A stretch of DNA of 64,000 bases from assembly GCA_021397835.1 (NCBI GenBank), contig JAJFZO010000230.1, forward strand, positions 4,892,001-4,956,000. Reading direction: 5' to 3'. Source of the DNA: Moringa oleifera. Its lineage: Eukaryota > Streptophyta > Magnoliopsida > Brassicales > Moringaceae. Under the pieces are notes generated by a model that had not been told where the DNA came from, searched no databases, and saw nothing but the letters and a program-made list of their open reading frames with translations. Numbering within the stretch: position 1 is the stretch's first letter; each line of letters opens with the position of its first letter. Position numbers and translations under genes: made by a program. Below are positions 37,531-49,722 of this stretch, piece after piece.

Positions 37531-39688
37531 AAATAAATTTTGATATTTTGATTTGAAAACTAAATTCAAAAGTAACAGTTATTTTTCTTAGAGCTTATTA
37601 TTTTATTTTTTTATGAAATCTTGTTTTTAGTTTTTCTTCTAAAAAAAATATAATTTTCTCCCTAAAATAATTTTTTCAAAATTGAATGAATAAAAATACT
37701 CTCCCAATGATGTCGTTTGAATTAATTAGTATTCAATTTAGTTCAATTCCATTCAAATGATTAATTAAAATTTAAGATGTACTTGAAAAAAGAGGATATG
37801 CTTTATGGTTATAAATAATAATTTTTCTCAAAAACACATAACGAGATCAAGTTTTATATTAATAATGATTATATCATTTTTATTTATATTAGTACTCACA
37901 AAAAAGAATTACAGTTTCAGAAAATAGATATTAAATATGAGAACTCAAAATTTTATATACTGTTTAATATAATAATTTTTAAATAATATAAAATCTAAGA
38001 ATTTGAACCAGAGAGTATCAAAACATCTAAAGTAAAACTTATTTAAAAAGCTCTCTTTTTTTTAATGAATTTTCATTTTTAAAATATTTCTAAATAAATA
38101 TTTATTGATGAATTTCGATTGAATTGATCTTTTTGTTTAAATAATTTAAAATGACATTAACATGAATTGAAAATTTTTTAAGAGGCAAAATGTAGATTTT
38201 TGACCAAAAAAAACCTATTTGCTTCTTGTAAAAAAAAAAGGGAAAAATCTCTCACTTTTTCTTTTTGACAAACTCATATTAAGAAAAAAAATTAAAATAT
38301 ATTATAAAAAATAAAATTAACCAAACTAGAACTGAAGACAGTATTTAATGATTCTCTCTTTCCAGGAAAAGTTTTCACTCTCTTCTAAGTCTGTTTTTTA
38401 CCCTTAATTTGTCTTTTGATTTCTCATTCTTTTACTCTCTTTCCCTTTTTTTCTTTCTCAATTTCTTTTAGTTTCTTTCTTCTATTTTTACATCCAAATT
38501 TCATGATTCGTGCCTAAATTTTCTTCAAATAAAGATCAAAATCTTCCTTTGGTATAAAGTTTGTGCTGAATTTTTTAATAAAAATTATTAATAATTTATA
38601 CTATTAACATAAAAATAAAATAAAAATTTTAAATTATTAATTTCATTAAATTATCAAGCATTATAATTTTATTAAAAAATTAATATAATTCACATCAGCA
38701 GACGATTTTAATTTCTTAAATGAACATCACCAACACTATCCACTACATATTTATCATATATCTGAATCATTAATGCAAATAAATTCCCCGGGGGTGAAGG
38801 CACTAGATAATGATCCCCCGGGCCGAGATGAAAAGAAAACCAAAATTAAATGCTACATAAGGTTACGTCCACAACTTTGATTCATCCTCATAACACTCCA
38901 CAAAATAGAAGTTGGCAATCAATTTTGTCTTTATCCTTTACAACAATTAAGCAATGAGCCTTTCTTCTTGTTTGTGTGTGGCTAAAATTAACACGTACAT
39001 GCCCTTGTAACACACAGTCTGGTGCATTAGAGCCCTTTCTTTTAGGGCAGTGTAGCCTTCAGTCACATCACCTGCACTTCTTCAAACGACACTATGATGA
39101 TTGATCAGTACTCCCCCACTCTTTTCTTTCTCTCCTTAATTTCCTTTACTTTTATAATTTGTTTATTTTCTCCTGTGATTTTCCTGGGAAACAAACACCA
39201 ACATTAAAAGGGTATCAAATTCTACCTCTCAATTTTAATTAAATTAAATTTTATTAAATTGGTGGGTTCGTGCAGGAAAGGAACTCTCGTTAATTTTTAT
39301 TAATTTTCTTGTTGATTATATAATGAAAATAAAATAAAATAAGAATTATTTGTGAAAATAAAATCATATTGATGGAAAAACCAAAACAGGAGACAACTGT
39401 TTATTGTGCAATAATGAATTGAGAAAATGGCATGTTACAGAAGACAGTTGCTTCAGCATTATGGCCTGTTTGGGACTCGAATGGGAAGTTAGGGGTTAAA
39501 GCGGATTTTCACATTATAAAAGTGTAAAGTGAATCGACACTTGGTGGGTCATGCAGTCTTTTCAGCTACAGCTCGAATCTTATCCAGATCAGCACGGCCC
39601 ATCAGAAGCCTCTAAAGTTTAAGTCAGTTTAATTTTTTTTATTAATTATGCACATTATTTTTTAAAATTTTTTCATTAATTTTTTTTA
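37531..39688. other. Gene-free AT-rich spacer
   Basis: No credible open frame. A GC-rich pair of CCCGGG-containing strings at 38787-38795 and 38814-38822 stands out in A/T-rich DNA. From about 38850 to 39200 composition is more balanced without a recognisable gene. Confidence 0.45.
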
Positions 39689-39802
39689 GAGTAAATATTA
39701 TTTAAAATCTTGATTTTAACACAATCTCTTCAAACAGACCCTTACTTTCAAAATTTATCCAAATAAATCCTAATTTTTTAATTTTGTCCAAATTGAACCT
39801 TA
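39689..39802 (+). repeat. Left terminal inverted repeat of the TIR element
   Basis: It begins GAGTAAATATTATTTAAAAT and aligns to the reverse complement of 40726-40837 over its length with scattered mismatches. It also matches the left end of the family member at 14673. Confidence 0.75.
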
Positions 39803-40261
39803 ATTACAAACGCCGTTTAAATTAATCATCTCCGTAAAGGCATCATCGTCTATTCACTTCCTAAATTAATCCGAGCTTCCTTTCCTTTTTTTTCACCAGA
39901 GAAAACACAGTCTTATTGCTTGAAAAGAGAGAAGATAAAGAGAAATAAGAGGAAAAAAAAAAGAAAGTTGTAATTGAAAAATATTTTAATATAAAGTTAT
40001 CTAAAAAGAAAATTAAAAAAATAAATACATTTGTCATCTGGGGTTATCAAATAATTTGTAGTTGGCAAGAGACACATTTTCTTCACGGTGTCTTCTTGCT
40101 ATCCAAGCAAAAACCTGCGATAGCAAATCACCGATACCGACAATCGTGAAATTGACATTTTGCCCACAACCTTACCGACAAAACTTGTAAATTCCCTTCT
40201 CACACACACACCTCAACTTGTCTCTTCCTCCTCCACTAATGGCGATCCGGTAATCAACCAG

Positions 40262-40534
40262 GTGGAGTTAGTCGAGGGCTCGTCTTACTTGGGCCAACCT
40301 CTCCCGTTCTCGTTGACGACGCTGATATGGATCGAGGTACTGGTGATAGGGTACATCGAGTTCCAGAGAAACGCCGAGCTTGACCCGGAGAAGAGGCTGT
40401 ACCCGGGCGGCTACTTCGACCTGCTCGGCTTGGCCTCTGACCCGGAGAAGAAGGAGCGGCTCCAGCTGGCGGAGATCAAGCACTCTCGCCTCGCCATGGT
40501 GGCTTTCCTCATCTTCGCGATTCAGGCGGCGACC
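40262..40534 (+). pseudogene. Captured fragment of an Lhcb4 (CP29) antenna-protein gene
   Basis: Ninety-one codons read [46 protein letters not shown] and [17 protein letters not shown]. This is the C-terminal half of the photosystem II minor antenna CP29, including the third chlorophyll-binding helix motif ExKHxRLAMVAF. It has neither the first two helices nor the end of the protein; homology stops after QAAT. There is no in-frame ATG upstream, so it is not a complete gene. The bases just before it end in CAG, as a splice acceptor would, which suggests genomic rather than cDNA origin. It lies inside a TIR element and is far more GC-rich than its surroundings. It lacks the two-residue KF of the usual GGKFFDPLG, reading GGYFDLLG. 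Confidence 0.85.
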
Positions 40535-40725
40535 AGATTTCTTGATAACTAGTGAAAAATTGAGAAAGGAAACGATTTTTAGGTTTGTGAAATTGGGAGA
40601 AGACCAAAAGGGAGAGGATATCGAACGTTGTCTTTTATCACCATATATACTACTGGTGTAATTTTTTTTTTTTGCCCTTCAACAAATTTATTATTTACAA
40701 ACGTCGTTTAATTGATTTAGACGGA

Positions 40726-40837
40726 AGGTTCAATTTGGACAAAATTAAAAACTCGGGGTTAGTTTGGATAAATTTTGAAAGTAAGGGTCTGTTTGGAGAG
40801 ATAGTGTTAAGGTCAAGGTTTTAAATGATATTTAATC
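40726..40837 (-). repeat. Right terminal inverted repeat of the TIR element
   Basis: Its reverse complement starts GATTAAATATCATTTAAAAC and follows the left arm block by block, including the CAAACAGACCC stretch. Mismatches are mainly C-to-T type, consistent with age. Confidence 0.75.
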
Positions 40838-43800
40838 AAATTTTTAATATATTTTTAGTTTTAAAAAAATTTAAATTAATTTTTACAATTTATTGTATTT
40901 TCAAAAAAATAGAGTTTATATCATCAAAAATAAATTTTTACAATTTATTGAAAAATAATTCTGTTAAAAAGTATTATTTATTCTTTTTATAAAATTTAGA
41001 GTAATAATTTATTTTAAAATATAATCTTTATTTGTAAGTGTAATTTTAAGAATGTAAAAAAAAAAAATTATTATGAGTTTCTGGTCACAAACTGAAAAAA
41101 AAAATCAATTTAACTGGATAGAATTAAGAATGAATATCTCCAACATCACTTCTATATGAATAATTTAATTTTAAAAATTTAGGAAAATAAAAGAGGCATG
41201 AGCAAGGCCACATGAAGCCAGCAAGATTACAACATTAGCAGGCAAATCAAAATTGAAAATGTCGGATCACTCAGATTTGATCCAAATTGGTGGAAATGCA
41301 TTGTATCATAGAAGGGAGGCTTTATTAGTGAAGACTCTCAGCTGCCCAAAAGGCTTCTCTGTTAGGTCAAACAACTTGCCTATTTTTGTCCCAAAAATGG
41401 GGTCCCAAATTAGTGATGTGGGGGCACCCTATGGACCTAATTACCCATTCTAATTAAATGAGATTATATTATATAATAAAGAGATAGGACTCATCTCTGC
41501 AAGTTGAAAAGGGTGTACATGAATCAACAATTAGGAAGGTTAATTTACGTAATAATTCCGCTAACGGTTCACTTTCATTGCAGAAGATGCTAGATTAGAC
41601 CAAAAGAGAGTTCTTTTTCATTATTTTCTTCAAAGGAATTGTTAGTTTAAAGAAATTTGGTATATAATTTATGGGTAGGATTCATAAAGATTAGGAATAT
41701 TTGGGTGTCAATCTTGCAGCATTGTTGCGATGTTGGTACTTATTTTAATACTTTTTGAAAATGGATTAAATTAGCCTCTACGAATTCAATATCCGATAAA
41801 TGACACTAATATTATAGCCATTGATCTTCTTCAATTTCCCGGAGAGTATTCACTATTCACTCTAAAATAGAGAATTTCAAATTGGGAATAAAAAACCGAG
41901 GATTTGGTTGAAGAAAAAATACATGCATGATGATTTATTTAGAGAATTTTAGATATATGTTTTGAGAAATTTAAATTATGTCTATAATAATTTTTTGTTT
42001 TAATAATTTGGTTTTTTAAATTAAATATTTTAATATATTAATTTAATATTTTCCCAAAATAAGGTAACATTTATCTTTCTTTCTTAATTATGACATATAG
42101 TTCTAGAATGAAGCATCTAATGATACCCTCTCCCCACCCCTCAACTGATATAATTTGGTTTAAAAAGTATAAAAACGAACTAAAAACCGAAACATATCAG
42201 AATTTTCTTTTCCTTTATTATGCTTTAAGGAATGTTCTTTTGGATTTATTGCCACGTTTGTGATTGATTTTAGATTCCTATCTCTTTTATTCCCCAGCAC
42301 AATTCGAGCAATGATCCTCTTTTTTTTTTATCATTTTTCTTGCAATTATAAGCATCCAAAAATTATCATTTTTTTATTAATTTTCTCTTTTTATTTCCTT
42401 AATGTAAAACTATTTGACAGTTTTACTTCTTAGTTAATGTTTTATACAATTGCCACTTAATTTTTTCTCAATTTTTAGACTAATCAAATTAGAAAAATAG
42501 TAGTAGTTAATTGGATTGTTAATCATAATTTGTGGCATGATTAATATGGGAATCATTGGGCTTATTGACTTATGTGGACTTACGTGTAGGAATTGTTAAG
42601 TTTGTAGATCTCATCTTTCTCTTAATTGGTACATTGTTGCTATTGCTACACAATGCCTAAAAGATTTAGGAGTCTTTATTTTCAGCCCATTTGGATATTC
42701 TTAAGCCACAGTGCAAGATAACAGCTTTTTTTTTTCCCCCTTCAAATTTTATTGGACTATTTTTTTTTTGGGTATTAATGTTCAATCGGTAACATTAAAT
42801 GTTCTATCATTGTGAGGAAACATAGTTTGAAGGAGAAGAATATACCGGCGAAGCACGAGCTTTAAAAGCCAATTCCCAAACAAAAATTCAAAATTTTTTG
42901 TGAAAAAAAAAATGTTGCCTTTGAGTTTCAAAATTTGCAAACACTTTTTTAATTTACATTTTATAGGAGTTAAAAATTAATTATATATCAAAATAGTTGA
43001 CTTGTGTAAAAGATGAAGTTATTTTATTATAGTGACTATTTATTAACAAATTTATTAGTAATAATATCAATAAATTATTTAAATTTATAATTTAAAATAT
43101 AAATTAAAATTTTAACTAAAATATTAATTAATCATAAAATTTATAGTATAAAAAGGATAAAAACAATTAAACTGGTACATTCACATATTTAATAAAATGT
43201 TAATTCGATAATAATTAATCATAATGACCAAATCATCATATAAATAAAATAAATGAAGTTGTTGAATTTATAACAAATTCAAATTCAAATATTTTAAAAT
43301 AAATATGATTTAAATAATAATTTTAAAATAAATTATGAATTAATATTTTAAAATAAATCATATTTTAAGTTAACGAGGATTATAAGTGATAAGACATAAA
43401 GTTAGAAGTGCATGGTAAGTGTTTTTCTTGTGTTTCATTAATAATTGAATCATATTTCTTTTATTTTAATAAAATATACTAAATTTTAATTATACACATT
43501 AATATTGAGAAAACAAGTTTTGTATGCACAGTGATGTTAAATCAGAAGGTACTGTTAATTGATAATATAAATATTTTAGGTGTATATTATCAATATTAAT
43601 ATATTATCAAATATTTGAATTTTGAATTATGATTTATTATAATAATTTTAATTTATAAATATTTTCAATGTATAATTGTAAATGAAAACTTAAAATAATA
43701 TTATATATTTAAAATACTATCAAATAAATATTAATTTTTTATAGATTTTAAGTCTAAAATAATATAAATAAATATTACTAATATTTATATATTTTTGTGA

Positions 43801-44595
43801 AATTAAATTTATGATGTATTTGATATTAATATTTTTATAAATATTTATGGTTTATAAATTAATAATTATAAATATACTTATCATTATATTTAAATTATTA
43901 TTATTTAAAAAATATTATTTTAAAATGAAATTTATTATTAGTTTGTTGATGTGAGTGTCACGATTTTGTGAATTCCCAAAAAATAGTTGAAATGTTTTTG
44001 GTTTTATGTAAATAAAATTTAAAATTTATGTAATATATAAAAATATTTTTTTATTATTTTAAAATAAATTTGTATTTTAACATAATTATAAAATTTAAAC
44101 TTATTTTTATGTTATTATTAAATTAGTAAATTATAAATTTTAATAGTTTTATTATTAAAAATATTAAATATTATTTTGTATAATAAAATTTTTAAAGCAA
44201 ATAAAGTTATAATTTCAATTTTAAATACAAATTTTTATGTAAAATTTAAATATCTTAAATTTAATTAAATATCACACCTGATAATATGTTTCAATAACTC
44301 AATTCTAACAAATCATTTTTGGTGCAATAGTATAAAAAATTTGGGGATTTATACCTAAAGGTTTTTTTTTCTTATACAAAAAGTTGATTATATATTAATC
44401 ACTAACTAATCATTAATAAAAAAATAAAAATTTTAAATAAAAATATTAAAATGAAAATTGATCTAATAAAATCAATAAATAAATCTAAGTTATTTGAAGA
44501 AAGAGTAATGTGATATTTATCAAAAATATTATTATTATTTTATTTTGTCAAAATATATATTATTTATTTAAAATACTTTTATTTTTCAGAGGTGT

Positions 44596-44596
<1 letters not shown>
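40838..44596. other. Gene-free AT-rich spacer
   Basis: A 66-codon frame at 41253-41453 sits in a short balanced-composition island but has no recognisable domain. The rest is long A/T runs and short direct repeats of A/T words. No gene is supported. Confidence 0.5.

Positions 44597-44637
<41 letters not shown>
44597..44637. repeat. (TA)n microsatellite
   Basis: About 18 consecutive TA units, directly next to a foldback element that starts near 44648. Foldback elements of several families prefer TA-rich targets. Confidence 0.9.
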
Positions 44638-44640
<3 letters not shown>

Positions 44641-44647
44641 AAATTTT

Positions 44648-45165
44648 AAAGTAAAAATTTCATAAAACTTTGAATTTTACCCCATGTTATCAATCAAATC
44701 TTCTTATTCACAAATCAAATATTGATTTATTAATTTAATTTAAATTAAATATTATCAAAAAATTAAAAAATTAAGATATTCAAATGTAATAAATTTTATT
44801 TTAAATTTTTCACAGATGTAAAGACATATTCAAATTACTCTCACAAAAATTTTTATAATTTTTTGAGCATTAAAAATATATAATTCAAATTTATAATATT
44901 AAAAAATTTTAAAAATAATATAATTATTTAAAAAATTATAAAATTTTTTGTGACTATAGTTTAAATATTTTTTATATTAAAATTTTTTTAAGTTAAAATA
45001 TATTACATAAAATTTTTAATTTAAATATTTTAATTTTTTAATAAAATTTAATTTAAATTAAATTAATAAATTAAAATTAAAATTTATTATTTTTTATTAT
45101 AAAAATTCGATTGATAATATAAAATAAATATTAAAATTTTATAAAATTTTTATTTTAAAATTTTA
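44648..45165. mobile_element. Foldback (MITE-like) element, copy 4
   Basis: The left end reads AGTAAAAATTTCATAAAACT, then CCCATGTTATCAATCAAATC. The right end contains GATTGATAATATAAAATAAA and TTTTATAAAATTTTTATTTT, the diverged complement. The interior repeats the TAAATTTTATTTTAAATTTT block near 44791 of the other copies. It is non-coding. Confidence 0.6.
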
Positions 45166-46929
45166 AAAATATATAATATTTCGTGAAAAATAAAATTAAT
45201 TAATATTAAAATTTTCAAATGATATCATTGATTAAAAAAACCTGGGTTTCCTGACAGCTTTGGTGCTGATTTTTTGTTCTTATTTATAAATTTTCGGATG
45301 CTTTAAGTTTCATGATTTGCTTTGTCTCACGTGCACCGAAAAAAGAGAAAATAGTAATTTTAACAATAAACAAATAAAATCTTAAATAAATAGAAATGTA
45401 AAGGTGAGGTGTAGTATATCAGCCTGGTTTGCAGATGGATGGGACCCACGGATGCCTAACAGGACACTGTTGCTTACAGCTGATCGGCTGATCCCTGGTG
45501 CTGATTTTGCCGCTCCCATTCCCCTCCCTTACTCATCATTCATCCCAATCTCATTCTTTTAAAAAAATAATAATTATTATTTTATTAAATAAAAATATCA
45601 TAAAATCATATGATTTATTTTATATTATTAATTAATTTTATATTAAAACAGTAATTTAAATTTAAATTTATTAGTTTTTAAATACAAAAATTTACTTGAT
45701 AATAAAATAAATATCAAATTTTGATAAATTTTTTATCTTAATTTATTTTATTTTTAAACTTAATTTATAAGCAACATATTTTAGATTTAAAATAATAATA
45801 ATAAATATTATTTTATTTTTTTATTTATATTTATGCATTGAAAGTGCTTATTTTAATAAAAAATCAGAAGAAAAAAACAGAATCCCTTAATTTCAGCCAT
45901 TAAGGAACATTGTAGTTAGAGCCGCAAAAGTTTCATGAGATCAATAATAATAAAAATTACAAAATTACAGTAAAAAATAACACCAATAAAATTTCAAAAA
46001 AAAAGGAATATATTGAATTTTTTCTCATAATTTATTTAAAATTAGTATTTTCTTTGGCCCTATCAAGACTTATACTTCAAATTATTTGAAACTCCGGAAA
46101 AAAGGAGTGTTAATTTCCTAATCCTATATTTATATAGCAAAATTATGTTAGTGAAATGATGGTGCCAATCCTATGATAGCTTTCCTTCTAATGCAATCTA
46201 GGGGGCCATATGTATATATAAATTTTTATTAATTTTACTAAATATGTGTTATTTTTAAATAAAAGCACACTGGAACAAAAAAAAAAATCCCTAAAAAATA
46301 TCATATAAAATTTGAAGCCACATTTTTCTTTGAAATGAATCTTAATTTTTTAAGAAATCTTCAAATAAATATTATTTAAATTAGACTTTGGTTTAAAACA
46401 CTTTAAATTCAAAACGTTTTTATTATGAAAATGATTAAAAATATTCTAAAATTTATACTTGGTTTTAGGTTTATTTTTTAAAATTTAAATAATTTTTTGT
46501 TCGTGAATTATTTTTCTAATGTCTTAAAATTTTTGATAACATAAAATTCTTAAAAAATGTCTATAATATTAAAAAAATTTGAAATTGTTTTATAATGATA
46601 ATTTAATTAATTATTTTTATTTATTAAAAATAAAAAAATTATTGGAAAAATCTTCAAGTAATTTATTAATTTTTAAAAAGTAATATTTATTTGATGATTT
46701 TTTGAAAGCAAACATTTATTTGAAGAAAGTGAATAAACATTAAAATATTATATGTCTTTATTATTTTATTTATTATTTGTTAAAAAGCGGTCACTGATAA
46801 GTAAGAAACAAGAAATAAGAAATGAAATTTTGCAGAACTCTATTTACGCATTTTGACACATTACAAGTCACTTTCATCCCCTCCATAGGCACAGTATCCC
46901 ATTCCTCTACATGTCAGTTAGCAGCAAAG

Positions 46930-46936
<7 letters not shown>
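45166..46936. other. AT-rich spacer with a partial foldback copy and one GC-richer island
   Basis: A short relative of the foldback elements lies at about 45588-45745. At 45409-45545 a balanced-composition island (GATGGATGGGACCCACGG and following bases) has no open frame I can name. The last few hundred bases lead into the SWEET1 promoter. Confidence 0.45.

Positions 46937-46969
<33 letters not shown>
46937..46969 (+). repeat. (GA)n microsatellite in the SWEET1 promoter
   Basis: About 16 GA units lie some 300 bp upstream of the SWEET1 start codon. GA repeats are bound by plant BBR/BPC (GAGA-binding) factors; a regulatory role is inferred only. Confidence 0.8.
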
Positions 46970-46972
<3 letters not shown>

Positions 46973-47076
46973 TTCTCTGGGGATAAGAACAAAATGAAAA
47001 TATTTTCACCGTTTGATCGGTCTGCAGTTACTTCTCTTCTAGACCCGATTCTTAGGCCTTTTTTTTTTTTTTCCTC

Positions 47077-47084
47077 TATATAAG
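47077..47084 (+). promoter_or_regulatory. TATA box of SWEET1
   Basis: TATATAAG, preceded by CTC and a long pyrimidine run, lies 182 bp upstream of the SWEET1 ATG. It is a strong TATA match, implying a leader of about 150 bases. Confidence 0.65.
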
Positions 47085-47258
47085 CCACCGGCTTCTTGTT
47101 TCCTCCTTATCTGTCATTGCCATTTGTGGACGGAGTAGGCTGCTTGATTTTTTTCGAGAGCATTGCTTGGTTTCACTCTGTGGGCTTGTTTCTTCATCTG
47201 GTTTCTTTCAGTTTTCTCTCGAGCGAGGAGATTGTTAGGTCGATAAGCTTCATAGGAA

Positions 47259-49035
47259 ATGGCTATACCACATTTCGTGTTCGGTATTTTTGGTGAGTGC
47301 GTGCGTTTCTGAGTTCTTTGATTCATCGGTTAACTTCTTGTATGTTTCTCTGCTGTTTCTTCCTGCGGTTCTCCCCTGGGGTCGTTTTAGATTTATGCTT
47401 CCTCTGTTTTCTCTTGCTGTCTTTTGTTGCAGGAAATGCTACTGCTTTGTTCCTGTTCTTGTCCCCAGTGTAAGCATCACAACATATCCCCTTCTCTCCG
47501 TGTGCGCGCTTGAGTGTTGTGCGTGTGTGTGTTTAAAGAGCGCATAAACAAACTTATTTGGTTTTCGGTTCTCAGAAAAGTGGAGAATTCTCTCCATCTG
47601 ATTTCTGGTTTTTTCGTAAAGAGGAATATGCAAACTGTCTCTTGTTTACACAAAGAACGAAAAAAGCAATTTCGTGTGAAGTCACTTTTCTTCAAAATTC
47701 TTCTTCTTTCTACTCTTTTCTCCAAAATGGTTCGTATCAATCCATGTGGACTTACGACTTCTTGCTCTTCTTTCTACATTTTTGGCATGTTGTAACCGCT
47801 TTTACCACTTCTTGGATCTTTTCGCTAAAAGGATGTTCAAGAAAGAAAAAAGAAAGAGAAAAATTATTGAAAATTAAGCATGAATAATCTCTGCTTTATT
47901 CTTCGTTTCATCAGATAAAATTTGTGACTCTGTGTAATAGGATCACATTCAAGAGGGTTGTAAAGAAAAGGTCTACGGAGCAGTTCTCTGGCATTCCGTA
48001 CCCGATGACCATGCTCAACTGTCTCCTTTCTGCTTGGTAAGTCCCCTGTGTTGACTCATCCACTCACTTAATCCTTTTGGGGTATTCCTGCAAAGTGATT
48101 TTTGTCATTTTACTGTTAATTTTGGGCTCCATGGATTGGAGGACCCAAAGAATTAGTTAGTCTTTTTCGTGGTTCATATCACTGTGCATGGTGCTGTTTT
48201 GATTATTCCAAAGGGCTGTTCATTGTCTTCTCTGTTAGGGGAATGTTTGATTATTCCACTCAGAAATGGAACCATGTTGCAGGTATGGGCTTCCCTTTGT
48301 GTCTCCAGACAACATTTTGGTGTCTACAATCAACGGCACAGGTGCAGCAATTGAGGCCATCTATGTGATAATCTTTCTGGTATTCGCTCCTAAAAAGGAG
48401 AAGGTTAAAATTTTTGGGCTGTTCGTGTCTGTGCTTGCTTTGTTCTGTGCTGTGGCCTTGGTGTCCGTCCTTGCCCTGCATGGCAACCCGAGGAAGGTTT
48501 TCTGTGGCCTTGTTGCCTCCGTTTTCTCCATTGTCATGTATGGCTCTCCTCTTTCAGTCATGGTAAGTGAATGTGAAAATCGGTAAATAAGCCATGCTGG
48601 TGATGCTTTCATGTGGTATTGGATTGTTAAAAGGCGCTCAACTGATAACAAATCAATGGGTTTGTGCAGAGGATGGTGATCAAAACAAAGAGTGTGGAGT
48701 TCATGCCATTCTTCTTGTCACTGTTTTCCTTCCTGTGTGGCACTTCCTGGTTTGTGTATGGTCTGCTTGGTCATGATCCTTTTGTTGCTGTAAGTTGTTG
48801 AGCCTCTTCTCTTACAACAGGGAACCTCCCTGGTTTTATGTCTGATGGAAACATAAATGGGTGTGAGCAGGTTCCTAATGGATTCGGGTGTGGACTTGGG
48901 ACAATCCAGCTGATCTTATACTTTATTTACCACAAGAACAAAGGTGAAGCAGAGAAACCCCCCAAAAGTTTGGAGATGGCTGCTGAAAAACCCAATCAAT
49001 ACAATGCAAATGGTACTCAAGATCAACAAGTTTAG
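47259..49035 (+). CDS. SWEET1: SWEET1-type sugar uniporter
   Basis: Clade I SWEET, a plasma-membrane bidirectional transporter of hexoses, mainly glucose. Six exons join in frame to 243 residues: 47259-47292, 47433-47469, 47941-48036, 48283-48562, 48670-48789, 48871-49035. Two MtN3/saliva repeats give seven membrane helices. The first helix starts at [19 protein letters not shown], then [16 protein letters not shown], the conserved [31 protein letters not shown] and [12 protein letters not shown]. The second repeat has [18 protein letters not shown] and [20 protein letters not shown], ending with the helix [19 protein letters not shown] and a charged tail DQQV. Order and length match Arabidopsis SWEET1 closely. 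Exon 1 encodes only 11 residues, as usual in SWEET genes. Confidence 0.96.
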
Positions 49036-49722
49036 GAGCTCTGGTATTATTAGTTTACAGATCTCTGCAGCTTTTTTTTTTTCCTCCCCTTTTTGGGACC
49101 TTTCAATGGCAATGCCAATTCAGATGCTGCTGCTGATTGTAGAGCTTAATAACAAGGGACAAGAGATGGAATTACATGAATGGACCATCCGCCATCTTTT
49201 TGTCATCAGTGGCTCAGATGTTGTTTTCTTACAGATCAAATTGAAATGAAACTCTTGATTTGTTTGCAGAAGTGAAATTTGTGGAGGACCATGGCCCTGC
49301 AAGCTGGGCGGGGCATGCCTGTGTAGTGGTATTCCATTTTCATTGTCCAAAAGGGGACTGGGACCTCCTGGTCAAAAGTTGGGACATTTGGTCGTATTGT
49401 GCATTACAGTTTGCAAGCCCTGCGTCTATTTTTAGAAAACAGAGAGCCTGATTGAGATTACTGGTTTCATAAATGTAACTAATGAGTAATTATTATTACA
49501 TTGACAAAGTTGACTTTCAGAACCAAAAAAACAAAAAACTTGTTCATCCAATAAATTGTTCTGTGATAAGAAAATGACAAGTCTTTTTTTTTTTAATAAT
49601 ATGATAGCCAAAATTTCAAAGGGGTTCGAATCAAGATTTCAGCTGTGCCTTTTTTATTAAAAAATGTTAAAATAACAATAACAATAAAAATAAAATAAAT
49701 AATTAAATTTATTTTATTAAAT
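49036..49722. other. SWEET1 3' flank
   Basis: Presumed 3' UTR and terminator of SWEET1, then A/T-rich DNA up to the edge of the LTR element. Short frames here are not recognisable. Confidence 0.5.

Larger units (their letters stand above)
39689..40837. mobile_element. TIR-bearing non-autonomous element carrying a captured gene fragment (Pack-type)
   Basis: Terminal inverted repeats of about 112 bp bound 1149 bp. Left arm 39689-39802 and right arm 40726-40837 share CAAACAGACCCTTACTTTCA and TTTTTAATTTTGTCCAAATT as reverse complements. Inside lies an Lhcb4 coding fragment and other foreign-looking sequence. A related copy at 14673-15320 lacks the insert but shares both internal flanks. There is no transposase. 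Long TIRs plus captured gene DNA suggest a Mutator-like (Pack-MULE) element, but no convincing 9-bp target duplication is visible in the A/T-rich flanks, so the superfamily is open. Confidence 0.75.

Noticed and set aside
38787..38822. CCCGGG-containing inverted pair
   Set aside because: Arms are only 8-9 bases with a loop of about 18; too short to claim a functional structure or element end.
40160..40552. A 130-codon open frame as a complete antenna-protein gene
   Set aside because: It lacks an in-frame ATG before the homologous part, has only the C-terminal half of CP29, and sits inside a TIR element; treated as a captured fragment.
39680..40846. 9-bp target-site duplication around the TIR element
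   Set aside because: The flanking 9-mers (TTTTTTTTA and AAATTTTTA) agree at only six A/T positions, which is not better than chance here.
41253..41453. 66-codon frame in a balanced-composition island
   Set aside because: No recognisable domain, no neighbouring exons and no evidence beyond the open frame.
47290..47887. Several frames inside the first introns of SWEET1
   Set aside because: They overlap intron sequence of a gene whose spliced product matches SWEET1 end to end.
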